Shown one piece after another: positions 18,787 through 28,679 of a stretch of DNA of 64,000 nucleotides. Under the pieces are notes generated by a model. That model saw only the letters and a program-made list of their open reading frames with translations, ran no database searches and was not told the origin of the DNA. Where the stretch lies: assembly GCF_030733745.1 (NCBI RefSeq), contig NZ_JASHIK010000011.1, positions 112,883 through 176,882 of the forward strand, in the 5' to 3' direction. Source of the DNA: Stappia sp. MMSF_3263. Its GTDB lineage: Bacteria > Pseudomonadota > Alphaproteobacteria > Rhizobiales > Stappiaceae. Every line of letters begins with the position of its first letter. Within the stretch, counting starts at the first letter, position 1. The translations under genes and the position numbers were made by a program.

Positions 18787-19124
18787 CGGCGATGACGACG
18801 AACTGGATCGAGATCGGCCTGCTGGAGGACATCCCGCGCGAGGGTGCAAGGTTGATCAGGACGCCATCGGGTTGCATTGCGGTGTTCCGCACTGCCGGCG
18901 ACGAGGTGCATGCGCTCGACGACCGCTGCCCGCACAAGGGCGGTCCGCTCAGCCAGGGCATTGTCCACGGCACGTCGGTGACCTGCCCCTTGCACAACTG
19001 GGTCTTCGACCTTTCCACCGGCCTGGCGCAAGGCGCCGACGAGGGGCAGGTCGCGACCTATCCGGTGCGGGTGCGCGAGGGCGTGCTGCAGATCGCCGCG
19101 GGCAAGCTTGCGGCGGAGAGGTGA
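18783..19124 (+). CDS. nirD: Nitrite reductase small subunit (Rieske-like)
   Basis: A 113-residue partner of NirB with a Rieske-type fold. It keeps both halves of the Rieske cluster motif, C-P-H in DDRCPHKGG and C-P-L-H in TCPLHNWVFD, so it may hold a [2Fe-2S] cluster; some NirD proteins lack these residues. GTG 18783 was chosen because GGAGG lies 5-9 bases before it and it overlaps the nirB stop (GTGA). An ATG at 18792 is the alternative. Confidence 0.9.
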   Translation: MTAMTTNWIEIGLLEDIPREGARLIRTPSGCIAVFRTAGDEVHALDDRCPHKGGPLSQGIVHGTSVTCPLHNWVFDLSTGLAQGADEGQVATYPVRVREGVLQIAAGKLAAER

Positions 19125-19130
19125 CGAGCC

Positions 19131-21854
19131 ATGCCGGATAGTGTGCGCACCACCTGTCCCTATTGCGGCGTCGGTTGCGGGGTGATCGCCACCCGGCAGG
19201 ACGGCGGCCGGGTGAGCGTTGCCGGCGACCCAGCGCATCCGGCGAATTTCGGCCGGCTATGCTCGAAGGGATCGGCGCTGGCCGACACGCTCGCCGATCC
19301 GGACCGGCTGCTCTTTCCGGAAATCGCCGGCAAGCGGGTCGGCTGGAACGAGGCGCTCGACCACATCGCCACGCGCTTTGCGGACACCATCGCCGAACAC
19401 GGGCCGGACAGCGTTGCCTTCTACGTGTCCGGGCAGATCCTCACCGAGGACTACTATGTCGCTAACAAGCTGATGAAGGGGTTCATCGGTTCGGCCAATA
19501 TCGACACGAATTCCAGGCTGTGCATGGCCTCGTCGGTCGCCGGTCACCGGCGTGCCTTCGGCTCCGACACGGTGCCGGGAACCTACGAGGACCTGGAGGA
19601 GGCGGACCTTGTCGTGCTGGTCGGCTCCAACCTGGCCTGGTGTCATCCGGTGCTCTACCAGCGACTGGAGGCGGCGCGCGCGCGGCGGCCGGGCCTGAGG
19701 CTGGTGGTGATCGACCCGCGCCGCACGGCGACGGCGGCCAGCGCCGATCTGCATCTGGCGCTGGCGCCCGATACGGACGTGGCGCTCTACAACGGGCTGC
19801 TTGCCCATCTGGAGCGCGCGGGGCGCATCGACCGCACCTATGTCGCCCGCCACACGCGCGGGCTGGAGGCGGCGCTCGAGGTTGCGCGCGGCTGTGACGT
19901 CGCGACCGTCGCGGAGGCGACGGGACTTGCAAGCGCCGACATCGCCCGCTTCTACGAGTGGGTGGGGGAAACGCCGAAGACGGTCACGGTCTACAGCCAG
20001 GGCGTGAACCAGTCAGTCGTCGGCACCGACAAGGTCAATGCAATCCTCAACACCCATCTGGCGAGCGGGCGCCTCGGCAGGCCCGGTTGCGGTCCCTTCT
20101 CGGTCACCGGACAGCCCAACGCCATGGGTGGGCGCGAGGTTGGCGGGCTCGCCAACATGCTGGCGGCCCACATGGCCATCGAGAACCCGGCGCATCGTGG
20201 CATCGTGCAGGACTTCTGGCAGAGCCCGCGCATCGCCGAGCGTCCGGGGCTGAAGGCGGTGGAGATGTTCCAGGCCCTGCGCGAGGGGCGCATCAAGGCG
20301 ATCTGGATCATGGCGACCAACCCGGCCGACAGCCTGCCGGATGCCGACGCGGTGCGTGCGGCGCTGTCTGCCTGCGACTTCGTTGTGGTCTCCGACGTGA
20401 CCCGGCGGACGGATACCGTGCCTTTCGCCAACGTGCTGCTGCCGGCCGCCGCCTGGGGCGAAAAGGACGGCACGGTGACCAATTCCGAGCGACGGATCTC
20501 GCGCCAGCGCGCTTTTCGCGCTCCGCCCGGCGAGGCGCGCCCGGACTGGTGGGCGCTGACGCAAGTGGCGCGGCGGATGGGGTTTGCGGAAGCTTTTGCG
20601 TATGAGCGACCCGCCGACATCTACCGCGAGCACGCGGCGCTTTCGGCCGAGCAGAACCACGGGTCCCGCGACTTCGACATTGGTGCGCATACGGGGATCG
20701 ACGAGGCGACGTATGATGCCCTTGAACCCTTTCAGTGGCCGCTTCGCGCCGATGGCAGCGGCGCGGCCCGCTTCTTCGCTGAGGGCGGCTTCTTTACCGC
20801 CGACGGCCGGGCGGCGATCTGGCCCGTCGCCTACCAGGCGCCGAGGAAGCGCGGGCGGCGCTATCCGCTGGTTCTCAACACGGGCCGTATCCGCGACCAG
20901 TGGCACATGATGACGCGCACCGGCCTCAGCCCGCGGCTTCTCACCCACATGGCCGAGCCGTTCTGCGAGATCCATCCGCACGATGCCGAGCGCGCCGGCG
21001 TCAGCGACGCGCAAGTCGTCGTGCTGGAAAGTCCGCATGGGCGCGCCCTGCTGCGGGCGCTGGTCAGCGACCGGGCGCGGGAAGGCTCGGTCTTCGCGCC
21101 GATGCACTGGAGCGACCAGTTTGCGGCCGCAGGCCGGATCGATGCGCTGGTGGGGCCCGAGACGGATCCGGTGTCGGGCCAGCCGGGCTCGAAGTTCACG
21201 CCCGTCGCGCTGCGCCCCTTCGCCGCCAGCTGGTACGGTTTTGCCGTGTTGTGCGAGCGACCCGAGGAAATCGGCGCGGAGTACTGGGCCATCGCCCCGG
21301 TGGAGGGCGGTTGGCGGGTCGAAATGGCCGGCGCGAATCCGGCCGACGTTCACGAGCTGGCCGCGATGCTTGGCGTTTCGCTTTCGTCCGGCAACGACAG
21401 GCTTTCCTACAGGGACACGGCAAGCGGCGAGGAACGGCTCGCCTGCTGGAAGGACGGGCGGCTCGTCGCGGCGCTGTTCACGGGGCCTGCGCCGGTCGGT
21501 GTGTCGCGGGCCTGGGCAAGCGGGCTGCTGGCGGCCGGGTTCCCCTCGCTGCGCGAGCGTGCATCGGTGCTGGCCGGACGGCCGGGCGGTACGGCGCCGG
21601 ATATCGGGGCCATCGTCTGTTCCTGCCGCAATGTGGGTCTCAACCAGATCACGGCGGCGATAAAGGACGGCGCCTGCGACATTGCCACCATTGGCGAGGC
21701 AGTCGATGCGGGAACGCAATGCGGCTCCTGCCGGTCGGAGATCGGCGCGATCCTGGCGCGGGTGCAGGGCGGACGGACAGGCGGGAGCGGGTTGCAGGGC
21801 GGCGGAATGCCGGAAAGGGAGGATGCGGATGAACCGGTCGCGGAAGCCGTTTGA
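19131..21854 (+). CDS. nasA: Assimilatory nitrate reductase catalytic subunit with C-terminal BFD domain
   Basis: A 907-residue molybdenum enzyme that reduces nitrate to nitrite in the cytoplasm. The N-terminal [4Fe-4S] motif uses C9, C12, C16 and C44 (TCPYCGVGC and LCSKG). The probable molybdenum ligand is C131 in SRLCMASS. Large molybdopterin domains follow (for example VVIDPRRTATA and GREVGGLANMLA), then the dinucleotide-binding domain (LNTGRIRDQWHMMTRTG). The C-terminus adds a BFD-like [2Fe-2S] domain with C830, C832, C864 and C867, as in Klebsiella-type NasA. No Tat signal is present. Its electron donor partner (a NasB-like flavoprotein or ferredoxin) is not encoded here. Confidence 0.95.
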   Translation: MPDSVRTTCPYCGVGCGVIATRQDGGRVSVAGDPAHPANFGRLCSKGSALADTLADPDRLLFPEIAGKRVGWNEALDHIATRFADTIAEHGPDSVAFYVSGQILTEDYYVANKLMKGFIGSANIDTNSRLCMASSVAGHRRAFGSDTVPGTYEDLEEADLVVLVGSNLAWCHPVLYQRLEAARARRPGLRLVVIDPRRTATAASADLHLALAPDTDVALYNGLLAHLERAGRIDRTYVARHTRGLEAALEVARGCDVATVAEATGLASADIARFYEWVGETPKTVTVYSQGVNQSVVGTDKVNAILNTHLASGRLGRPGCGPFSVTGQPNAMGGREVGGLANMLAAHMAIENPAHRGIVQDFWQSPRIAERPGLKAVEMFQALREGRIKAIWIMATNPADSLPDADAVRAALSACDFVVVSDVTRRTDTVPFANVLLPAAAWGEKDGTVTNSERRISRQRAFRAPPGEARPDWWALTQVARRMGFAEAFAYERPADIYREHAALSAEQNHGSRDFDIGAHTGIDEATYDALEPFQWPLRADGSGAARFFAEGGFFTADGRAAIWPVAYQAPRKRGRRYPLVLNTGRIRDQWHMMTRTGLSPRLLTHMAEPFCEIHPHDAERAGVSDAQVVVLESPHGRALLRALVSDRAREGSVFAPMHWSDQFAAAGRIDALVGPETDPVSGQPGSKFTPVALRPFAASWYGFAVLCERPEEIGAEYWAIAPVEGGWRVEMAGANPADVHELAAMLGVSLSSGNDRLSYRDTASGEERLACWKDGRLVAALFTGPAPVGVSRAWASGLLAAGFPSLRERASVLAGRPGGTAPDIGAIVCSCRNVGLNQITAAIKDGACDIATIGEAVDAGTQCGSCRSEIGAILARVQGGRTGGSGLQGGGMPEREDADEPVAEAV

Positions 21855-22968
21855 GGCGGAGAGGCGGCGGGCGCCGCCACGCATGGGCAGGCTTGCCTGC
21901 CTGCCCGTCTTCCTGCCGCTGGAAGGGCGATCTGTGCTTGTCGCCGACGGCTCCGACGCGGCGGCCTGGAAGGCGGAGCTGCTGGCGGCTTGCGGGGCGG
22001 AGGTGCATGTCTTTGCCGAGACTTGCGATGCGGCCATGGCGACCTTGATCGCCGAGGGCGCGGCGGCGGGATCGCTCGTGCATCACGCGAAGACGTGGAG
22101 CCCGGACAGCCTGGCCGGAATGGCGCTTGCGATAGCGGACGCGGAAGACGAGGTGGACGCGCGGCGCTTTGCCGACGCGGCACGGGTGGCAGGCGTACCA
22201 TGCAACGTCATCGACCGGCCGGAGTTCTGTCAGTTCCAGTTCGGCTCCATCGTCAACCGCTCGCCGCTGGTGATCGGCATCTCGACGAATGGTGCCGCCC
22301 CCATTCTCGGCCAGGCGATCCGCCAGCGGATCGAGACCCTGCTGTTGCCCTCGCTTGCCGACTGGGCGCGGCTTGCCACCCGGTTGCGTGGTCGGGTGAT
22401 GGCGACACTTGCCCCGGGCGCGGGGCGTCGCGCTTTCTGGGAGGGCTTCGTGCGCCGCGCCTTTGCCGGTCCGCTCGACACCGTTGCGGAAGCGGGAATC
22501 TCGTCGTTGCTGGCGCGCATCGCGGCGGCGCCGGATGTAACGCGCGGCAAGGTGACGCTGGTCGGCGCGGGGCCGGGCGATGCCGGCCATCTCACCATGA
22601 ACGCGATCCGGGCGCTGCAGGGGGCCGAGGTGGTGCTTTATGACGCCGGCGTTTCCGCCGAGGTGCTGGAGCTGGCGCGGCGCGAGGCGAAACGCATGCT
22701 GGTCGGCGCGGTGACGGGTTCCTGCGCGGCGGACAGCGACGGCACCAGGCTTGCAGCCGCGCTTGCAGGGCAGGGACGGCAGGTGGTGCGGCTGATGCCG
22801 GGCGATCCCCGCATGGCAGGTGGCGGCAATCTTGCCGAGGCGCTGCGGGCGCTGGGCATTGCCGTCGAGGTCGTCGCCGGCATCCGGGAGACGAGCGAAG
22901 TGACGGGCCGGGATGCCGGGGAGATACGGACAGAGACCGCCCATCTCGCGGCTGGTTATCCGGTTTAG
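21829..22968 (+). CDS. CysG-like siroheme synthase with truncated methyltransferase domain
   Basis: A 379-residue protein starting at ATG 21829 behind AGGGAGG, overlapping nasA by 26 bases. Residues about 20-225 resemble the precorrin-2 dehydrogenase/sirohydrochlorin ferrochelatase part of CysG (NVIDRPEFCQFQFGSIVNRSPLVIGISTNG). Residues about 240-379 match only the first half of the uroporphyrinogen-III methyltransferase domain (VTLVGAGPGDAGHLTMNAIRALQGAEVVLYD). The usual GDPFIFGRGGEE is changed to GDPRMAGGGNLAEA, and the protein stops soon after VVAGIRETSE, where a full domain would run about 100 residues longer. The first reactions probably remain; methylation likely comes from another gene. 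Confidence 0.8.
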   Translation: MNRSRKPFEAERRRAPPRMGRLACLPVFLPLEGRSVLVADGSDAAAWKAELLAACGAEVHVFAETCDAAMATLIAEGAAAGSLVHHAKTWSPDSLAGMALAIADAEDEVDARRFADAARVAGVPCNVIDRPEFCQFQFGSIVNRSPLVIGISTNGAAPILGQAIRQRIETLLLPSLADWARLATRLRGRVMATLAPGAGRRAFWEGFVRRAFAGPLDTVAEAGISSLLARIAAAPDVTRGKVTLVGAGPGDAGHLTMNAIRALQGAEVVLYDAGVSAEVLELARREAKRMLVGAVTGSCAADSDGTRLAAALAGQGRQVVRLMPGDPRMAGGGNLAEALRALGIAVEVVAGIRETSEVTGRDAGEIRTETAHLAAGYPV

Positions 22969-22981
22969 TTATAGCGCCTTC

Positions 22982-24738
<1,757 letters not shown>

Positions 24739-24825
24739 CGGGCGACCCGGCCGCCCCTTGCAGGTGGCCCCGGTTGTCGTGTGAAGTGACGTGACGATCC
24801 TGGCGCGGGCGACGGGAGACAAGGG

Positions 24826-25389
24826 ATGCTTTACCGGTTGTCCGCCTTGTGGGCGCGCGCGGAGATCGCGCTCGCCGCACTTCTTGCCGCCCTGGTCACC
24901 GTCCTCATTCTCGTCAATGTCGCGACGCGTTCCGCCCGCATGGCGATCTACTGGATCGACGAGGCGGCGATCTACGCGATGATCTGGATGACATTCCTGG
25001 CCGCGTCCGCCGCTGTCCACCAGCGCTCGGCCGTCGCCGTGACCTTGATCCCCGACATGCTGTCGCCGCGCTCCAGGGCGCGCCTCACGGCGATGCTCGA
25101 TCTTGTCGCGCTGGGCTTCGGGCTTGCCATCGCATGGTTCTGCTGGATCTGGTTCGATCCGGCGGGCTTCGCCGCGGCAGGCTTCGATGTCGAGGCTTTC
25201 CAGGGCGCCACCTTCAACTTCATCTACGCGGAACCGACCACAACGCTCGGCATCCGTAAGGCCTGGGTCTGGCTGATCATGCTGATCTTCTCCTTCGGCT
25301 TCGTGCTGCATGCGCTGGCCAACCTGTCGCGCTCTCTGCCCGTCGCCCTCAAGGGGGGCGAGGAGGCCTCCACCGGAGATACCGCATGA
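24826..25389 (+). CDS. dctQ: TRAP transporter small permease (DctQ type)
   Basis: A 187-residue inner-membrane protein with four predicted helices (around residues 10-35, 50-70, 90-115 and 145-165), including the family segment YWIDEAAIYAMIWMTFLAASAA. It overlaps dctM by four bases. Between dctP and dctQ an imperfect G+C-rich hairpin may lie near 24750-24778. It forms the membrane unit with DctM. Confidence 0.88.
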   Translation: MLYRLSALWARAEIALAALLAALVTVLILVNVATRSARMAIYWIDEAAIYAMIWMTFLAASAAVHQRSAVAVTLIPDMLSPRSRARLTAMLDLVALGFGLAIAWFCWIWFDPAGFAAAGFDVEAFQGATFNFIYAEPTTTLGIRKAWVWLIMLIFSFGFVLHALANLSRSLPVALKGGEEASTGDTA

Positions 25390-26648
25390 CCGGCGTGGTC
25401 TTTCTTGTCCTGCTCTTCGCCGGCGTCCCGATCAGCCTGGTGCTCTGCCTGTCGGCGGTCTGGTACATCCAGGCGAGCGAAAACACCGTTCTTTATGCCA
25501 GCTTCGCCCAGCAGCTGTTTTCCGGCGTGGAGAGCTACGGCCTGCTCGCCATTCCGCTGTTCATGCTGACCGGCGAGTTGATGAACGAAGGCGGGCTGAC
25601 ACAGCGCCTGATCCAGGCCGCGCGCGTCTTTGTCGGCGGGTTTCGCGGCGGGCTTGCCTATATCAACCTGCTGGCCAACATGTTCATGGCGGCGATCATC
25701 GGGTCTGCCGCCTCGCAGATTGCCGTGATGTCCCGGGCGATGGTGCCGGCGATGGAGGCGGAGGGCTACCGGCGCGAGTTCGCCGCCGCGACGACCGCGG
25801 CCGGCGGGCTGCTGTCGCCAATCATCCCGCCCTCGATGCTGTTCGTGATCTATGGCGTGCTTGCCCAGATCCCCATCGGGGACATGTTCATGGCCGGCAT
25901 CGTTCCGGGCCTGATCCTGTCAGCCTCCTTCTTCGTCATCGTCACGCTGGTCGGCCTGCGCGAGGGATTTCCGCAAGGGCGCTGGATGTCCTCGCCGGAA
26001 GTGCGCGCGGCGCTGATCGACTGCCTGCCGGCCTCGCTCATCCCGATCGCCATTGTCGGCGGCATCCTGCTCGGTATCGCGACGCCGACGGAGTCTGCCG
26101 CCGTTGCCTCGCTGGTCGCGCTGGTGATCGGCCGGTTCGTCTACGGCGAGTTGAAGCTTGCCCGGCTGGCGGCGCTGTTCGTGCGCACGGCGACCAATTC
26201 AAGCCTGGTGATCTTCCTGATCGCCGCTGCCAATGTCTTCGGCTGGGTGATCATCTACGAGGCGATCCCGCAGAAGCTCGCGGCCCAGATCATCACGCTG
26301 ACCGAGGACCCCTTCGTCTTCCTGCTGATCGTCAATCTCGTGCTGTTCGTGATCGGCATGGTGATCGACGGGATCGCGGCGCTGATCCTGGTCGTGCCGA
26401 TCCTGCTGCCCATCGCCCAGCAGCACTACAATGTCGACCCGTACCAGTTCGGGGTGATCGTCTGTCTCAACCTTGTGCTGGGATTGCTGACGCCGCCGGT
26501 CGGCGCCGGGCTCTACATCGCCTCGGCCATGAGCGGGGCGCGGCCGATGGCGATCTTCCGCGCGCTTTACCCCTTCCTGGCGGCGGTCGCGCTGGTGCTG
26601 CTGTTGCTCAGCTGGGCGCCGATCCTGTCGACGATCCTGATCAAGTAG
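25386..26648 (+). CDS. dctM: TRAP transporter large permease (DctM type)
   Basis: A 420-residue inner-membrane protein with about 12 hydrophobic helices. Family motifs visible are FAGVPISLVLCLSA near the start, AIPLFMLTGELMNEGGLTQRL, the segment AATTAAGGLLSPIIPPSMLFVIYG, and the C-terminal NLVLGLLTPPVGAGLYIAS. It is the transport subunit coupling substrate movement to sodium. It is convergent with the LysR gene 17 bases beyond its stop. Confidence 0.92.
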   Translation: MTGVVFLVLLFAGVPISLVLCLSAVWYIQASENTVLYASFAQQLFSGVESYGLLAIPLFMLTGELMNEGGLTQRLIQAARVFVGGFRGGLAYINLLANMFMAAIIGSAASQIAVMSRAMVPAMEAEGYRREFAAATTAAGGLLSPIIPPSMLFVIYGVLAQIPIGDMFMAGIVPGLILSASFFVIVTLVGLREGFPQGRWMSSPEVRAALIDCLPASLIPIAIVGGILLGIATPTESAAVASLVALVIGRFVYGELKLARLAALFVRTATNSSLVIFLIAAANVFGWVIIYEAIPQKLAAQIITLTEDPFVFLLIVNLVLFVIGMVIDGIAALILVVPILLPIAQQHYNVDPYQFGVIVCLNLVLGLLTPPVGAGLYIASAMSGARPMAIFRALYPFLAAVALVLLLLSWAPILSTILIK

Positions 26649-26665
26649 CCGGCCGGCCAGTCGCG

Positions 26666-27619
26666 TCAGAAGCTGCCCGCGACCTGCCGCAGCTGCTCGA
26701 GAAAGTAGCTGACGGCCGGCGTCAGGCCCTTGCCCTTGCGATAGGAGACGCCGACGGGCCCGATGGGGATCGGCACGTCCCAGGGCAGACGGGCCAGGAT
26801 GCCGGCGGCGATGTCCTGGTCGACGACATGGCTCGGCAGCATGCCGATCATGGTCGAATTGGCGAGCAGGCTGCGATTGGCGAGAAAAGAGACGGATTCC
26901 ACCGCGTTGATCGGCGAGGACAGGCCATGGTCGAGAAAGACCAGGTCGATCTGCCGGCGCAAGGTGGTTTCCGGTGGCGGCAGGATCCAGCCGTATTCCA
27001 TCATGTCGGCGAAGCCGACACGCTTGCGCGACACCAGCGGATGGTTGACGCCGGTCACCGCGATGACCTTTTCCTCATAGAGGCGCTCCTGCAGCAGCTC
27101 ATCCCGGTGGCGATGGGTTGGCAACCGGCCGACGACGAGGTCGAGCTCTCCCGAGCGCAGCGCCGGCATCAGCACCTCGTTGGTGCCTTCCTGGATCTTG
27201 ATGGACAGGTTCGGTTTCTCGGCGAGGACCCGGGTGATTGTCCTGGGCAGGAGAAGCGAGGAGGCGGCGAGCAGCGTACCGATGACGATGCGGCCGCTGG
27301 ACCCTTCGGCGAGATCGTCAAGCTCCTGCGCGGCGTGGGAGATCTGGGCAAAGATCAGCTTGCCGTGGCGGGCGAGCGCCTCGCCGTAGATGGTCGGCAC
27401 CACGCCGCGATTGGTGCGCTCGAACAGCATGACGCCGAAATCGGCTTCAAGGTCCTTGATCAGCTTGGTGGCGGCCGGCTGGGACAGGTTCAGTTCGCGT
27501 GCCGCATGCAGGATCGAGCTGTGCCGTTCGACGGCGACAAGCAGGCGAAGCTGTTTCAGCTTCAGCCGCGTCAGGATGCGCTCGACGATGCGGAAATGCT
27601 TCTGGGTCGGTTCGCTCAT
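26666..27619 (-). CDS. LysR family transcriptional regulator
   Basis: A 317-residue regulator. The winged helix-turn-helix (LKLKQLRLLVAVERHSSILHAARELNLSQPAATKLIKDLE) is followed by an effector-binding domain starting around residue 95 (GRIVIGTLLAASSLLLP). The extended N-terminus before the HTH recalls the GbpR/PcaQ-like group. ATG 27619 has an AAGG ribosome site. A GTG at 27697 overlaps the nadX stop (GTGA) and would add 26 residues, so it remains possible. It lies downstream of nadX on the same strand and probably controls nadX, the divergent molybdenum hydroxylase operon and perhaps the dioxygenase-TRAP operon. Confidence 0.88.
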   Translation of the reverse strand: MSEPTQKHFRIVERILTRLKLKQLRLLVAVERHSSILHAARELNLSQPAATKLIKDLEADFGVMLFERTNRGVVPTIYGEALARHGKLIFAQISHAAQELDDLAEGSSGRIVIGTLLAASSLLLPRTITRVLAEKPNLSIKIQEGTNEVLMPALRSGELDLVVGRLPTHRHRDELLQERLYEEKVIAVTGVNHPLVSRKRVGFADMMEYGWILPPPETTLRRQIDLVFLDHGLSSPINAVESVSFLANRSLLANSTMIGMLPSHVVDQDIAAGILARLPWDVPIPIGPVGVSYRKGKGLTPAVSYFLEQLRQVAGSF

Positions 27620-27693
27620 CGGACCTTGCGCCGTTGCGCGAGCCGCCGCCGACGGGCGGTCGCCGATTTCAGGCGGTAGCCGATCCACGTCGG

Positions 27694-28494
27694 TCACGCA
27701 ACCAGGATCGGCGTCTCGAGCGACAGGGCGGCATGGATCATGCTCATGGCCGTGAGGGCGGAGGATTTGGGGTTGTCGGGAAGAGGCCGGCCCTGCAGGC
27801 GCAGCGTGAAGGTGCCGAAATCGCCCTCGGCTTCCAGCTCATGGCAGTTGCTGGTGCAGGCCGGGTCGGCGACCAGCTCGACCTCGGTTGCGTCGAAGCC
27901 GATGCCGGCCAGCGCAATGCTCGCCGTGACATTGGCATTCTTCGGGTAGAGGCGCGCGGCCTCGCGCGCGGACCCGCGAAAATGGGTCCGTGCGGCACCG
28001 AGGCGGTCGAGATCCAGGATGGTTTCGGCAGGTGTGCCGCGCCAGCTCGCCGGCGGCTTGCGGCCGCGATAGGTCACCCGGGCAAGGCCGCCCTCGCGCG
28101 CCGAGGCGAGGACGTCGAGCCCGCCGATCGCGCCGGCGGCGATGCGCAGCCTCGCTTGGCCGTCACGGGCGGCCGCGGCCAGCGTGTCCCTCAAGCTGTC
28201 GTCGGCCAGCGCGCCAGCCGCGACGCTGGTCAGGTCGATGCCCTGGCGAAGAACCCTCTCGCCATGAGCGATCAGTCCGGAGTGACCGGCGCAGTCGAGC
28301 ACCAGGTCCGGGCGGGTGGGCAATTCACAGATGTCGCCGACAACGGCCACGCCATCGCCCATCGCCGCGCGTGCCGCGTCGAGGCTGCCCGCCCGGCCTA
28401 TGACGCCGGCGAGACGGATGCTCTCGCGGTCGGCAAGCACGCCTGCGACATGTCGTGCGATCGCGCCGTATCCGATGATGGCGACAAGCTTCAT
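27694..28494 (-). CDS. nadX: L-aspartate dehydrogenase
   Basis: A 266-residue NAD(P)-dependent enzyme with an N-terminal Rossmann motif (VAIIGYGAIARHVAGVL) and the aspartate dehydrogenase domain, including the IAAGAIGGLDVLASAREGGL segment, the YPKNANVTASIALAGIG segment and VADPACTSNCHELEAEG. It oxidises L-aspartate to iminosuccinate, or works in reverse to fix ammonia. Iminosuccinate is the substrate of quinolinate synthase, so both this enzyme and the 3-hydroxyanthranilate dioxygenase in the same cluster border on quinolinate. It is divergent from the molybdenum hydroxylase gene and followed by the LysR gene. Confidence 0.9.
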   Translation of the reverse strand: MKLVAIIGYGAIARHVAGVLADRESIRLAGVIGRAGSLDAARAAMGDGVAVVGDICELPTRPDLVLDCAGHSGLIAHGERVLRQGIDLTSVAAGALADDSLRDTLAAAARDGQARLRIAAGAIGGLDVLASAREGGLARVTYRGRKPPASWRGTPAETILDLDRLGAARTHFRGSAREAARLYPKNANVTASIALAGIGFDATEVELVADPACTSNCHELEAEGDFGTFTLRLQGRPLPDNPKSSALTAMSMIHAALSLETPILVA

Positions 28495-28555
28495 TCACTG
28501 CTCCGGAGCTGGTTGGAAACCTTGTGCAATTCTGCGGCAGAGCGGGAGGTTTTGA

Positions 28556-28572
28556 TATCCAATATACGGATA
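28556..28572. promoter_or_regulatory. LysR-type operator candidate between nadX and the hydroxylase gene
   Basis: TATCC-AATATAC-GGATA is a perfect inverted repeat with a 7-base centre in an A+T-rich divergent promoter region, and it satisfies the T-N11-A pattern of LysR sites. A GATATTTGCCGCGATATC palindrome-like element lies about 30 bases further right, typical of paired LysR sites. Confidence 0.5.
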
Positions 28573-28679
28573 GCAGATTTGAAACATGATATTTGCCGCG
28601 ATATCTGAACGGCGTCACTCTCCGGCAAACCCCATCCGGGCACGTCCGTCGCCCAGCCTCAGAAAACGGGTAGCTTGCC

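Noticed and set aside
16219..18849. 876-codon minus-strand frame opposite nirB
   Set aside because: Antisense to an unmistakable nitrite reductase; no ribosome site or family match.
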